A stretch of DNA of 64,000 nucleotides from Thermocatellispora tengchongensis (lineage in GTDB: Bacteria > Actinomycetota > Actinomycetes > Streptosporangiales > Streptosporangiaceae): contig NZ_JACHGN010000001.1 of the NCBI RefSeq assembly GCF_014202315.1, positions 271,757-335,756 on the forward strand, in the 5' to 3' direction. The notes beneath the pieces were generated by a model, which was given only the letters and a program-made list of their open reading frames with translations, did no database searches and was not told where the DNA came from. Position 1 is the first letter of the stretch; each line of letters starts with the position of its first letter. Below are positions 49,252-58,442 of the stretch, piece by piece. The position numbers and the translations under genes are program-made.

Positions 49252-50154
49252 GTGCCGTGCGTGGCCTTCCTGCTCGTGCCCGAGCTGCACCTGCTCGACC
49301 TCGCCGGGCCGGCGCAGGTGTTCTCCACCGCGGCCGGCCTGGGCTACGGCTACGAGCTGGCCTACGTCGCGGAGCGGCCCAGCGTCCCCGCCGCCCAGGG
49401 CGTCACGCTGACCGCCCGGGTGGACTGGCCCGAGCTGGGCCGCGATGACCTGATCCTGATCCCCGGCTGGCGGGCGCCCCGGCTGCGCGTCAACGGCCGG
49501 CTCGCCCCGCAGACCCTGGAGCGCCTGCGCGCCCACCACGCCGCGGGCGGCACCGTCGCCAGCGTGTGCGCCGGCGCCGACGCCCTCGGCCAGGCCGGGC
49601 TGCTCGACGGCCGCCGCTGCACCACCCACCACGCCGTGCAGGACGAGCTGGCCCGGATCTACCCCAGGGCGCGCGTCGTCCGCGACGTCCTGTACGTCGT
49701 GGACGACCGCGTCGTCACCTCCGCCGGCATCGCCAGCGGCATCGACCTCGCGCTGCACCTCATCGCGGCACGCCACGGGCCCGGAGCCGCCGGCCGCATC
49801 GCCCGCGAGATGGTCGTGTACGCCCGCCGCAACGGCGACGAGCAGCAGGAGAGCGCGATGCTGCGCTACCGCTCCCACCTCAGCGACGTGGTGCACCGCG
49901 TACAGGACATCATCGACGCCCGCTTCGACGAGCCGCTGCCCCTCGCCGGCCTCGCCGCCGCGGCCGGGGTCAGCGAGCGCACCCTGACCAGGCTGTTCGG
50001 CGAGGCCACCGGCATGACCCCGCTGCGCTACCAGCAGAGGCTCCGGGTCGAGCGGGCCGAGCACCTGATCGGCCAGGGCGCCACCGTCGAGGCCGCCGCC
50101 CGCGCGGTCGGCTTCCAGGACGCCCGCATGCTGCGCCGCCTCCGCGCCCGCTGA
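49252..50154 (+). CDS. GlxA-type AraC regulator with DJ-1/PfpI domain
   Basis: A 300-residue regulator. Residues 1-180: DJ-1/PfpI amidase-like domain with the nucleophile-elbow Cys in 'VASVCAGADALGQAGLL'. Residues ~215-300: AraC helix-turn-helix pair ('LAGLAAAAGVSERTLTRLFG', 'TVEAAARAVGFQDARMLRRL'). GTG 49252. It is probably co-transcribed with the isochorismatase-like hydrolase and likely regulates it. The AraC part is a little short at the C-terminus. The following 145 bp hold a GGCGCT-based short repeat and then the ABC transporter leader. Confidence 0.88.
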   Translation: MPCVAFLLVPELHLLDLAGPAQVFSTAAGLGYGYELAYVAERPSVPAAQGVTLTARVDWPELGRDDLILIPGWRAPRLRVNGRLAPQTLERLRAHHAAGGTVASVCAGADALGQAGLLDGRRCTTHHAVQDELARIYPRARVVRDVLYVVDDRVVTSAGIASGIDLALHLIAARHGPGAAGRIAREMVVYARRNGDEQQESAMLRYRSHLSDVVHRVQDIIDARFDEPLPLAGLAAAAGVSERTLTRLFGEATGMTPLRYQQRLRVERAEHLIGQGATVEAAARAVGFQDARMLRRLRAR

Positions 50155-50299
50155 CACGGCGCTCACACGGCGCTCACAGGGCGCTGACACCGCCGCCGGA
50201 CCGCCGCTGACAGCGCCGCCCGGCCGTGACAGCGGTATGTGCGGGCTCTGGCAGCGCCCCCGCGCATCCTCATGGCGTAACGAACCATGAGGAGGAGCC

Positions 50300-51259
50300 A
50301 TGTCTTACGCCTTCGAGGCAGAAGGACTGGTCAAACGTTTCGGCACGACGACCGCGCTCGCCGGCATCGACCTGGCCGCGCGGCGGGGCCAGGTGCTCGG
50401 CGTGCTGGGTCCCAACGGCGCCGGGAAGACCACCGCCGTGCGCATCCTGGCCACGCTGCTGCGCCCCGACGGCGGACGCGCCGCGGTGGCCGGCATGGAC
50501 GTCGTGCGGCAGGCGGCCGACGTGCGCAGGGTGATCGGGCTGACCGGCCAGTACGCGTCGGTGGACGAGGACCTCACCGGTGAGGAGAACCTGGTGCTGA
50601 TCGGCGAGCTGCTGGACCTGCGCCGCCGCGAGGCCAAGGCCCGCGCCGCGGAGCTGCTGCGCGACTTCGGCCTCAGCGAGGCGGGACGGCGTCCGGCGGC
50701 CACGTACTCCGGCGGCATGCGGCGCCGTCTCGACCTCGCGGCCGGCCTGGTCGGCCGCCCGCAGATCATCTACCTGGACGAGCCGACCACCGGGCTCGAC
50801 CCGGTCAAGCGCGACGACATGTGGAACATCGTCCGCCGCCTGGTCGCGGACGGCACCACCGTGCTGCTCACCACGCAGTACCTGGAGGAGGCCGACGCGC
50901 TCGCCGACGAGATCTCCGTGGTGGACCACGGCAAGGTCATCGCGCACGGCACGCCCGCCGACCTCAAGCACGTCGTGGGCGGCCAGACCATCATCGTCCG
51001 CCCGTCCGACCCCGCCCGGCTGGGCGAGGTCACCGCGATCCTGGCCGAGCTCGCAGGCCGCGAGCCGGAATCCCCCGGCCGGGGCGTCGTCACCGTGCCG
51101 GTGGAGGGCGACGCGGTCTTCACCGAGCTGGTACGCCGCCTCGACCGCGCCGGCATCGGCGTGACCGAACTCTCGCTCCGGCTGCCCAGCCTGGACGAGG
51201 TCTTCTTCACCCTCACCGGCCGCACCACGACCGAATCCGACGAGGAGGTGGCCGCGTGA
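50300..51259 (+). CDS. DrrA-type ABC transporter ATP-binding protein
   Basis: A 319-residue ATPase: Walker A 'GPNGAGKTTAV', signature 'YSGGMRRRLDLA', Walker B 'IIYLDEPTTGLDP', H-loop 'LLTTQYLEEAD', and the long C-terminal extension of the DrrA (daunorubicin resistance) group. Strong AGGAGG ribosome site. It forms an exporter with the following permease. The substrate is probably hydrophobic (an antibiotic or lipid), by family knowledge. Confidence 0.93.
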   Translation: MSYAFEAEGLVKRFGTTTALAGIDLAARRGQVLGVLGPNGAGKTTAVRILATLLRPDGGRAAVAGMDVVRQAADVRRVIGLTGQYASVDEDLTGEENLVLIGELLDLRRREAKARAAELLRDFGLSEAGRRPAATYSGGMRRRLDLAAGLVGRPQIIYLDEPTTGLDPVKRDDMWNIVRRLVADGTTVLLTTQYLEEADALADEISVVDHGKVIAHGTPADLKHVVGGQTIIVRPSDPARLGEVTAILAELAGREPESPGRGVVTVPVEGDAVFTELVRRLDRAGIGVTELSLRLPSLDEVFFTLTGRTTTESDEEVAA

Positions 51260-52098
51260 CGTCCCTCGACACCGGCACCCGCACCGCCCGCACGCCCGGC
51301 AGGCCCGGCGGCGTGCCGCCCGCCCGCTCCGGACCGCGCCCGTTCGGGCTGATCCGGCACAGCGTCGCGCTGGCCCGGCGCAGCCTGGTCAAGACCATGC
51401 GCAACCCCGAGCAGCTCATCGACGTGACGCTGCAGCCCGTCATCTTCGTACTGGTCTTCGTCTACCTGCTGGGCGGCGCCATCTCCGGCTCCACCCAGGA
51501 CTACCTGCAGTTCCTGCTGCCCGCGATCATGGTGCAGACCGTGATCTTCGCCGGGATGGCCACCGGCGTCAACCTCAACACCGACATCAAGAAGGGGGTC
51601 TTCGACCGGTTCCGCAGCCTGCCGATCGGCCGCTCCGCCCCGCTGATCGGCTCGGTGCTCGGCGACGTGATCAGGTACGTGGTGTCGATCGCCTCGCTGT
51701 TCGTCTTCGGGTACATCCTCGGCTTCCGGGTGCAGACCAACCCGCTCGCCGCGCTCGCGGCCTGCCTGCTCGCCATCGTCTTCGCGTTCTGCCTGAGCTG
51801 GGCGTTCGTGCTGGTCGGCATGATGATGAAGGAGCCGGGCGGCGTACAGGGGGTGGGCTTCCTGGTGCTGTTCCCGCTCACGTTCGGCACCAGCATGATC
51901 GCCCCCGCCGAGACGCTGCCGGACTGGCTCCAGGCATGGGTCCGGGTCAACCCGGTCGGCCAGCTCATGGACGCCTCGCGCGGCCTGATGCTGGGCGGCC
52001 CCGTGGCGAGCCACGTCGTCGTCGCGCTGGCGTGGTCGGCGGGCCTGCTGGTGGTCTTCGCCCCGCTCGCCGTGCGGGCGTACCGGCGCAGGACCTGA
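51256..52098 (+). CDS. DrrB-type ABC-2 permease
   Basis: A 280-residue ABC-2 permease with six hydrophobic segments after a cytoplasmic N-terminus; 'GVFDRFRSLPIGRSAPLIGS' is the conserved cytoplasmic loop. GTG 51256 overlaps the ATPase stop (GTGA). Together with the ATPase it makes a two-gene exporter. It is convergent with the large BTAD regulator gene, only 22 bp away. Confidence 0.9.
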   Translation: MTSLDTGTRTARTPGRPGGVPPARSGPRPFGLIRHSVALARRSLVKTMRNPEQLIDVTLQPVIFVLVFVYLLGGAISGSTQDYLQFLLPAIMVQTVIFAGMATGVNLNTDIKKGVFDRFRSLPIGRSAPLIGSVLGDVIRYVVSIASLFVFGYILGFRVQTNPLAALAACLLAIVFAFCLSWAFVLVGMMMKEPGGVQGVGFLVLFPLTFGTSMIAPAETLPDWLQAWVRVNPVGQLMDASRGLMLGGPVASHVVVALAWSAGLLVVFAPLAVRAYRRRT

Positions 52099-52120
52099 CC
52101 TCACACCGGCCGGGTGAGCC

Positions 52121-55100
52121 TCACACCCGCCTGACGAGATCGAGCGCGCCGTCGCGGTCCAGGGCGAGGCCACGCCCGTACGCGGCGGCGTACGCGCCGG
52201 CGCCCAGCCGCTCGCGCAGGCGCGCGGCGAGCCGCCTCACCTCCGGGCTCGTGGCGTCGTCGGCGCCGCGCAGCCGCTCGCCCGCGCCCAGCAGCGCGGC
52301 GGCGTCCTCGAACCCCCGGCCCTCGTGCTCGGCCTGCGCGCCCTCCAGCACGGCCGCGGCCACCGCGACCCGCGAGGCCACCGGCATGTCCTTGGCCTCC
52401 AGGGCGTGCTCCAGCGCCTCGGCGACGCACCGGCGGGCCCCCGCCAGGTCTCCGGTCGCGCTCAACAGCACCGCCTCCGCGGTCAGCAGCAGCGACTGGA
52501 ACTGCGGCGAGATCAGCGTCTCGTGCCGCATCACCTCCTTGGCCCGCTCGTACAGCACGCGGGTCTGCTCCAGATCGCCCTCCCAGCGCGCCAGGTCGCC
52601 CAGGGCCAGGTAGGCGAACGCGGAGTCGTGGACCGAGAACCCGTACTGCCAGGCGGCGGCGATGTCGCGCAGCTCCGCCCGCGCCCGCTCGGCCTCGCCC
52701 CGCCGCATGTACACGTAGGACAGCCAGATGCGCTGGTGCGTCACCCGGTCGCCCGGCTTCAGCTCCACCAGCAGCCGCGCCGCCTCCTCCAGCGCCTCCA
52801 CCGCGCCGTCCAGGTCGCCGGACGCCGTACGCAGCTCGCCCAGCGACGTCAGCGACATGGACAGCCCCCAGCGGTCGCCGATCTCCCGGAACCGCGCCAC
52901 GGCGACGTCGAGGTCGGCGACCGCCTCCCGCAGCAGGCCGTCGTTCTCGTGGATCGCCGCGCGCATCATCAGCATGACCGCCCGCACCCACGGGTCGGGA
53001 TGCGCCATCCGCTGCTCGATCGCGGCCCTGCCGTTCACCGTGTCGTCCACGAACAGCGACATGGCCGGTTCGAGCAGCGCGAGCACGGGGTGAGCCGGGA
53101 ACGGGCCCAGGTCGCGCACCAGCGCCGCCATCTCCCCGATGGTCGCCGCCATCTTCTCGTACCCGCCCGTCACCGCCTTGCTGATCAGGTAGGCGGCGGT
53201 GAGGAGCCGGCGCGCGGTGTCGGGCGCCGGGCCGCGTACGCTGAGCGCCCGCTCCAGCCACGTGACCGACTCCGCCCGGTTGCCGTACATCGTCCAGGTG
53301 ATCCCCAGGGCCGCGCCCAGGCGCACCGCGGTGTCGGCGTCGCCCGTGTCCACGGCGAAGTGCAGCGCCGCCAGCATGTTGTCACGCTCGGCCATCACCC
53401 GGTTCAGCCACACCACCTGCTCCCGGCCGCGCAGCCGGCGCTCGGCCGTCTCGGCCAGCTCCAGGAAGTACGCCGCGTGCGCGGCGCGCCCGGCACGCGA
53501 CTCCCCCGCCTCGGCCAGCCGCTCCAGGGCGTACTCGCGGATCGTCTCCAGCATCCGGTAGCGGGGGCCCTCGGCGAGCTGGAGCAGCGACTTGTCCACC
53601 AGCGCCGCCAGCAGGTCGAGCGCCGCCCGCCCCGACGGCGGGCACACCCGCTCGGCCGCCTCCAGGGTGCAGCCCGCCGGGAAGACGGCCAGCCACTCGG
53701 CGAACCGCCGCTCGTCGGCGTCCAGCAGGTCCCAGCTCCACGCCACGACCGCGCGCAGGGTCTGGTGCCGGGGGAGCGCCGCCCGGCTGCCGCCGGTGAG
53801 CAGCCGGAACCGGTCGTCCAGCCGCGCCGCCACCTGCTCCAGCGTCAGCGACCGCAACCGGGCCGCGGCCAGCTCGATCGCCAGCGGCAGCCCGTCGAGC
53901 CGCCGGCACACCTCCACCACCGTCGCCGCGTTCTCCGCGGTCAGCGCGAACCCGGGCCGCACCGCCCCCGCCCGGTCCAGGAACAGCCGCACCGCCGGGC
54001 TGGCCGGCGCCTCCTCCGCCCCCGCCCCCGGATCGGGCAGCGCGAGCGGCGGCACCGGGCACAGCGACTCCCCCGTGATCGCCAGCGGCTCCCTGCTGGT
54101 CGCGATCACCCGCAGCTCGGGGCACCGGCCCAGCAACTCGTCCGCCAGCCGCGCCGCCGCATCGACGACATGCTCGCAGTTGTCCAGCACCACCAGCGTG
54201 CCGGGCGCCGACAGCGCCTCCACCAGCCGGTCCATCGTGTCGCGCTGATCCCGGCGCTGATCCCGGGGATCGTCGCGCAGCCCGGGCGCCGGCAGCACCC
54301 CCAGCACCGCCTGCGCCACATCGGCGGGCTCGGTCACCGGCGCCAGCTCCACCAGCCACACGCCCCCCGGCATCCGCCCCGCGACCCGCTCCGCCACCGT
54401 GGTCGCCAGCCGGGTCTTCCCGGCCCCGCCCGGCCCCACCAGCGTCACCAGCCGCCCGGCGGCGAGGCGGTCGTCGATCAGCTCCACCTCGGCCTCTCGG
54501 CCCACGAAGCTGGTCAGCGCCGCCGGCAGGTTCCCACGCGGCCGCCCCGCCCGCCGGGCCGCGCCGCCGTCCGCGCGTACGGGGCGTACGGCGCCGTCGC
54601 CACGCAGGATGGCCAGGTGCAGCTCCTTCAGCTCGGCCCCCGGATCGGCCCCGAGCCGGTCGGCGAGCATCCGCCGGAACCCCTCGTACGCGGCCAGCGC
54701 CTCGGCCTGCCGCCCGGCCGCGTACAGCGCCTTCACCCGCAACCCGAGCAGCCGCTCCCGCAGGGGATGGCGGGCGGTCAGCTCGTGCAGCTCGGCCACC
54801 AGCTCCCCCACCGGCCCGCCGCACGCCAGCGCCGCCTCCGCCCGGTCCTCCACCGCCCCCAGCCGCGCCTCCTCCAGCCCCGCCGCGTACGCCGCCGCGA
54901 ACGGCTCCGCCGCCACATCCCCCAGCGCCGGCCCCCGCCACAGGGCCAGCGCCTCCCCCAGCCGCGCCACCGCCGTCGCCGGATCACCCCCGGCCAGGGC
55001 CAGCCGCCCCTCCCGGGCCAGCCGCTCGAACAGATGGGCGTCCACGTCCGCCACGGACAGCGCCAGCCGGTACCCCCCGTGCTCCGAACGCAGCGGCGAG

Positions 55101-55330
55101 GAGTCGGGCAGGCTCCGCCGCAACCGCGACACCAGCGACTGCACCGCGTTGGCGGGATCGACGGGCTTGTCCTCCGGCCACAACGCCTCGGCCAGCTCCT
55201 CCACCGTCACGACCCGCCCGGCGGCGAGCGCCAGGCGTACGAGCAGGGCGCGCAGCCGCTGCCCCCCGATCTCGGCGACCACGCCACCGGGGCCCACCAC
55301 CCGCGGCGGCCCCAGAATCTCCACCCGCAC
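52121..55330 (-). CDS. AfsR/SARP-type BTAD regulator with NB-ARC and TPR domains
   Basis: A 1069-residue regulator. Domains in order: OmpR-like DNA-binding domain (~1-95, 'RALLVRLALAAGRVVTVEEL'), bacterial transcriptional activator domain (~100-245), NB-ARC/STAND ATPase (~275-560; Walker A 'LVGPGGAGKTRLA', 'LVVLDNCEHV', 'RVIATSREPL') and C-terminal TPR-like helical repeats (~650-1069). GTG 55330 begins the conserved 'VEILGPPRVV'; earlier in-frame codons are not family-like. Such proteins activate secondary-metabolite or transport genes. The convergent DrrAB-like exporter is a possible target, but this is inferred from position. Confidence 0.9.
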   Translation of the reverse strand: MRVEILGPPRVVGPGGVVAEIGGQRLRALLVRLALAAGRVVTVEELAEALWPEDKPVDPANAVQSLVSRLRRSLPDSSPLRSEHGGYRLALSVADVDAHLFERLAREGRLALAGGDPATAVARLGEALALWRGPALGDVAAEPFAAAYAAGLEEARLGAVEDRAEAALACGGPVGELVAELHELTARHPLRERLLGLRVKALYAAGRQAEALAAYEGFRRMLADRLGADPGAELKELHLAILRGDGAVRPVRADGGAARRAGRPRGNLPAALTSFVGREAEVELIDDRLAAGRLVTLVGPGGAGKTRLATTVAERVAGRMPGGVWLVELAPVTEPADVAQAVLGVLPAPGLRDDPRDQRRDQRDTMDRLVEALSAPGTLVVLDNCEHVVDAAARLADELLGRCPELRVIATSREPLAITGESLCPVPPLALPDPGAGAEEAPASPAVRLFLDRAGAVRPGFALTAENAATVVEVCRRLDGLPLAIELAAARLRSLTLEQVAARLDDRFRLLTGGSRAALPRHQTLRAVVAWSWDLLDADERRFAEWLAVFPAGCTLEAAERVCPPSGRAALDLLAALVDKSLLQLAEGPRYRMLETIREYALERLAEAGESRAGRAAHAAYFLELAETAERRLRGREQVVWLNRVMAERDNMLAALHFAVDTGDADTAVRLGAALGITWTMYGNRAESVTWLERALSVRGPAPDTARRLLTAAYLISKAVTGGYEKMAATIGEMAALVRDLGPFPAHPVLALLEPAMSLFVDDTVNGRAAIEQRMAHPDPWVRAVMLMMRAAIHENDGLLREAVADLDVAVARFREIGDRWGLSMSLTSLGELRTASGDLDGAVEALEEAARLLVELKPGDRVTHQRIWLSYVYMRRGEAERARAELRDIAAAWQYGFSVHDSAFAYLALGDLARWEGDLEQTRVLYERAKEVMRHETLISPQFQSLLLTAEAVLLSATGDLAGARRCVAEALEHALEAKDMPVASRVAVAAAVLEGAQAEHEGRGFEDAAALLGAGERLRGADDATSPEVRRLAARLRERLGAGAYAAAYGRGLALDRDGALDLVRRV

Positions 55331-55386
55331 ACCGCCACTCTGCCACGCCCGCGTTTGCCTCGCCGATGACGGGCAGGGGAGGGAAC

Positions 55387-55623
55387 ATGTGGGGCAACCG
55401 CCACGGCACCGAACCACGCAACGCCCGCAGCCCGCTCCGAACCCGAGCGGCCCTGTCCGGCGTCGTCCTCCCGATCGCACTGATCGCGACCGTCTTCTTC
55501 GTCTGGCAGGCGGTGACCAGCGGCGCTCCCGTGTGGTGGGCCGAGGCCGCCATAGCCGGCGTGGTCACGGTGATAGCCGCCGTAGACCTGCTGGTACTCC
55601 GAAACCGCATGCACCACGACTGA
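55387..55623 (+). CDS. DUF6343-like small membrane protein
   Basis: A 78-residue protein with two hydrophobic segments (~27-45 and ~53-70) after an N-terminal 'GTEPRNARSPLRTRAAL', the pattern of DUF6343. ATG 55387 has GGGAGGG just upstream; an ATG at 55366 is an alternative. Function unknown. Divergent from the BTAD regulator. Confidence 0.65.
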   Translation: MWGNRHGTEPRNARSPLRTRAALSGVVLPIALIATVFFVWQAVTSGAPVWWAEAAIAGVVTVIAAVDLLVLRNRMHHD

Positions 55624-55875
55624 AACCCGCGTGTCCTTGCGCCGCCGCGCATACGTGGCAGGCGGCTGACCCCACCCGCCCTACCAGGCGGGCCCCTCCC
55701 TGCTGTGGTGGCGCTCCCTGCGTATGTGCGGGTTCGGAGCCGTCCTTGATCGGCGGCGCTCCGGGATCGTGCGGGCAGTAGACGCCGCGAGGTCGTATCG
55801 GTCGTATCGAAGGAGAGGGCGGGATACCCTGCCTGCGGTGCCTCCGACCATGTGACCGCAGGAGTCGATGCTGGG

Positions 55876-56832
55876 ATGACGGCAGGGCGACCGATGCCTA
55901 CGCAGGACGACGTGCTCGGGTACTTCGACACGCTGTCGAACTGGGGACGGTGGGGCGACGACGACGAGCTCGGCACTCTGAACCACATCACCGACGACGT
56001 CCGGCTGGCGGCGGCGCGGGCCGTGCGCCACGGCAGGAGCGTGTCGTGCGCGTGGGAGGTCGCCGTACCGGAGGACATGGAGCGCTCGACGACGACGTGT
56101 CCGTGCGCCGCCGACATGCCGGGTGCCGAGCACATGCCCGCGCCCGGATTCCGCAACGACCGGCGCTGGGGCTTCTCGTCCGAGCGGCTCGGCATCACGT
56201 TCCACGGCAACACCCTCACCCACCTCGACTCGCCGTGCCACATCTTCTGGGACGGCACGATGTACAACGGGCGGTCCCACTCGCTGGTGGACCCCGCGAC
56301 GGGATCGGCGTGGGCGGCCGTCACGGCGGCGGCGAACGGGATCATCACGCGTGGTGTCCTGCTGGACATCGCGAGCGTGCGGGATGTGCCGTGGTTGGAA
56401 CCGGGGCAGGGTGTGTTTCCCGACGATCTTGAGGAGGCCGAGCGTCGCCAGGGCGTGCGGGTGCGACCCGGCGATGCGGTACTCCTGCGGACCGGCTATG
56501 GCCGCGTCCGGCACGAGACCGGTGCGGTCAGCGGTTTCACGCAGGCCGGCTGGCACGCGTCCTGCCTGCCGTGGCTGCATGAACGGGAGGTCGCGCTGAT
56601 CGGCGCCGACACCCCGCAGGACGTCCAGCCATCGGGGTACGAAGACGTGTTGATGCCGGTTCACGCCGTGAGCCTCGTCGCGATGGGCCTGTGGATGCTC
56701 GACAACTGCGACCTGGAGGCGTGCGCGACGACGGCCGCCGAGCTCGGCCAGTGGGACTTCCACCTCGCAGTCGTGCCGATCCGCTTCGCCGGTACGTCCG
56801 GCAGCCCGGTCAACCCGATCGCCACATTCTGA
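55876..56832 (+). CDS. Cyclase-family (kynurenine-formamidase-like) metal hydrolase
   Basis: A 318-residue protein of the PF04199 cyclase family. 'FHGNTLTHLDSPCHIFWDG' contains the metal-binding pattern H-x-x-T-H-x-D-x-P-x-H, though the usual 'HxGTH' reads 'HGNTLTH'. The opening 'SNWGRWGDDDELGTLNHITD' is typical of the longer actinobacterial branch. Members hydrolyse N-formylkynurenine or lactone/amide substrates; the substrate is unknown here. ATG 55876 is chosen (AGGAG upstream, long spacing); GTG 55852 and ATG 55894 are alternatives. A 9-bp tandem repeat (GTCGTATCG twice, 55792-55809) lies upstream. Confidence 0.8.
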   Translation: MTAGRPMPTQDDVLGYFDTLSNWGRWGDDDELGTLNHITDDVRLAAARAVRHGRSVSCAWEVAVPEDMERSTTTCPCAADMPGAEHMPAPGFRNDRRWGFSSERLGITFHGNTLTHLDSPCHIFWDGTMYNGRSHSLVDPATGSAWAAVTAAANGIITRGVLLDIASVRDVPWLEPGQGVFPDDLEEAERRQGVRVRPGDAVLLRTGYGRVRHETGAVSGFTQAGWHASCLPWLHEREVALIGADTPQDVQPSGYEDVLMPVHAVSLVAMGLWMLDNCDLEACATTAAELGQWDFHLAVVPIRFAGTSGSPVNPIATF

Positions 56833-56921
56833 CCGCGGTTCACGAGGGGGTGCGGGCCGGGCATCGGCGTTGCCGGTGCGATCGGGTGACGGCGTCGGGG
56901 TCGGTGCGGGAGGGTGGGGGT

Positions 56922-57407
56922 GTGAAGCGGCTTATCGGGTGGGGGTGGCGACGGGTTCGGGGGTCGGTGCAGTGGCGGGTGATGTGGTGGCGTAACGCGA
57001 AGTTCATGGTCGGGGTGACCGGGGTCGTGCGTGATCCCGACGGGCGGGTGTTGCTGTTGCGGCATCGGATGTGGCCGGAGGGGAAGCAGTGGGGGCTGCC
57101 GTCGGGCTACGCGAAGCGCGGGGAGACCTTCGAGCAGACGGTCGTGCGGGAGGTGCGGGAGGAGACCGGGCTCGAGGTCGAGGTGGGGGAGCTGGTGTAT
57201 CTGCGGAGCGGGTTCCAGTTGCGGCTGGAGGTCGCGTACGAGGCCGTGTGCGCGCCGGGGTCCTCCATCGGGCGGTTGAACTCCCTGGAGATCCTGGAGG
57301 CGGGGTGGTTCGCGCCCGACGAGCTGCCCGACGGGGTCATGGACGGGCATGTGCCGCTGATCAGGGGTGAGACCTCCGCGGGGGGAGCGGCGCGGCGATG
57401 TGGGTGA
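56922..57407 (+). CDS. Nudix hydrolase
   Basis: A 161-residue Nudix protein. The N-terminal 'WGWRRVRGSVQWRVMWWRNA' is aromatic and basic; then 'VGVTGVVRDPDGRVLLLRHR' and the complete Nudix box 'GYAKRGETFEQTVVREVREE' (followed by TGL). GTG 56922 with GGGAGG upstream. The Trp-rich amphipathic N-terminus could bind membrane or nucleic acid. The substrate is unknown. Confidence 0.87.
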   Translation: MKRLIGWGWRRVRGSVQWRVMWWRNAKFMVGVTGVVRDPDGRVLLLRHRMWPEGKQWGLPSGYAKRGETFEQTVVREVREETGLEVEVGELVYLRSGFQLRLEVAYEAVCAPGSSIGRLNSLEILEAGWFAPDELPDGVMDGHVPLIRGETSAGGAARRCG

Positions 57408-57428
57408 GGAGAAGCCTGACAGGAAGCA

Positions 57429-58442
57429 TCAGGCTGCGTAACGCCCGGCGGCGTTCCGTAGGAGCTTGATCACCTGGCGTTCCGGCTCGCCGTGCGTGGC
57501 CACGACGGGGTCGCCCTTGCCGAGGCTGGTGACGTCGATGGTGGCGCCCCGCTCGTAGGCGGTGACCACGCGGGGGTCCACGTACGACGCGCGGGCCACG
57601 GTCGGGGTGTTGCCGAGGTAGTCGGCGACCTCGCGCATCACCCGGGCGATGGCCCGCTTGCGCGCGGTCTCCGAGTGGGCGGCCTTGGCGGAGACGGCCA
57701 GGCCCACGGCGGTGAGCACGGTGGCGTGCCAGGTGCGGAAGTCCTTGGCCGAGACGTCGCGCTCGAAGACCTCGCGCAGGTACTCGTTGACGTCCTCGCT
57801 GCGCACGTCGCGCCAGTCGGAGCCGTTGCGGTAGCGCAGCAGCTCCTCGGCGGGGCGGGCCAGCAGGGCCCGGATGACCTTGCACACGGCGGCGTCCGTG
57901 ATGACCTGCTCGCGCTCCTTGCCGCCCTTGGCGGTGTAGTTGCACACGACCAGGCCGTTGCGGCAGCGTACGTGCTCGGTGCGCAGGGTCGCCAGGCCGA
58001 AGGAGTCGGTGTACTCCGCGCCGCCCACGCGGAAGAAGCCGATGTCGAGCATGCGCGCCGCCGCGGCCAGCACCCGGGTGCGGGTCAGGCCGCGCTGGGC
58101 GAGGTGGGCCGAGACGGTCTCGCGGAAGCGGGGCAGGTCTTCGGCGATGTCCAGGACGCGGGCGAACTTCTCCTCGTCCTGCTGCTCCCGCCACCGGTCG
58201 TGGTAGCGGTACTGCCGCCGCCCGGCGGCGTCGGTGCCGACCGCCTGGAGGTGGCCGTCGGGGTCGGCGCAGATCCACACGTCGGTCCAGGCGGGCGGGA
58301 TGACCAGGGCCTTGATCCGGGCCAGGGTCTCCGGGTCGCGGATGATCTTGCCTTCGGTGTCGTGGTAGGTGAAGCCCCGCCCCCGGCGGCGGCGGGTGAA
58401 GCCGGGTTCGTTCTGGTTGCTCTGCCGCAGTTCCTCACTCAT
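57429..58442 (-). CDS. DNA topoisomerase IB (poxvirus-like)
   Basis: A 337-residue type IB topoisomerase that relaxes supercoils through a 3'-phosphotyrosine. The small-domain start 'RRRRGRGFTYHDTEGKII' leads to the catalytic domain with 'FFRVGGAEYTDSFGLATLR', 'YTAKGGKER' and 'SAKDFRTWHATVL' (catalytic Arg, Lys and His region), and the active Tyr in 'VARASYVDPRVV'. Length and motifs are those of bacterial poxvirus-like enzymes. It overlaps the upstream acetate kinase gene by 8 bp. Confidence 0.92.
   Translation of the reverse strand: MSEELRQSNQNEPGFTRRRRGRGFTYHDTEGKIIRDPETLARIKALVIPPAWTDVWICADPDGHLQAVGTDAAGRRQYRYHDRWREQQDEEKFARVLDIAEDLPRFRETVSAHLAQRGLTRTRVLAAAARMLDIGFFRVGGAEYTDSFGLATLRTEHVRCRNGLVVCNYTAKGGKEREQVITDAAVCKVIRALLARPAEELLRYRNGSDWRDVRSEDVNEYLREVFERDVSAKDFRTWHATVLTAVGLAVSAKAAHSETARKRAIARVMREVADYLGNTPTVARASYVDPRVVTAYERGATIDVTSLGKGDPVVATHGEPERQVIKLLRNAAGRYAA

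Noticed and set aside
50155-50230. GGCGCT(C/G)ACA short repeats after the GlxA-type gene
   Set aside because: Three imperfect copies in GC-rich intergenic DNA; no structure or spacing suggesting a site.
52325-55369. Long plus-strand open frame opposite the BTAD regulator
   Set aside because: Its translation is Arg/Gln/His/Pro-rich low complexity; the minus strand encodes a complete BTAD-NB-ARC-TPR protein.
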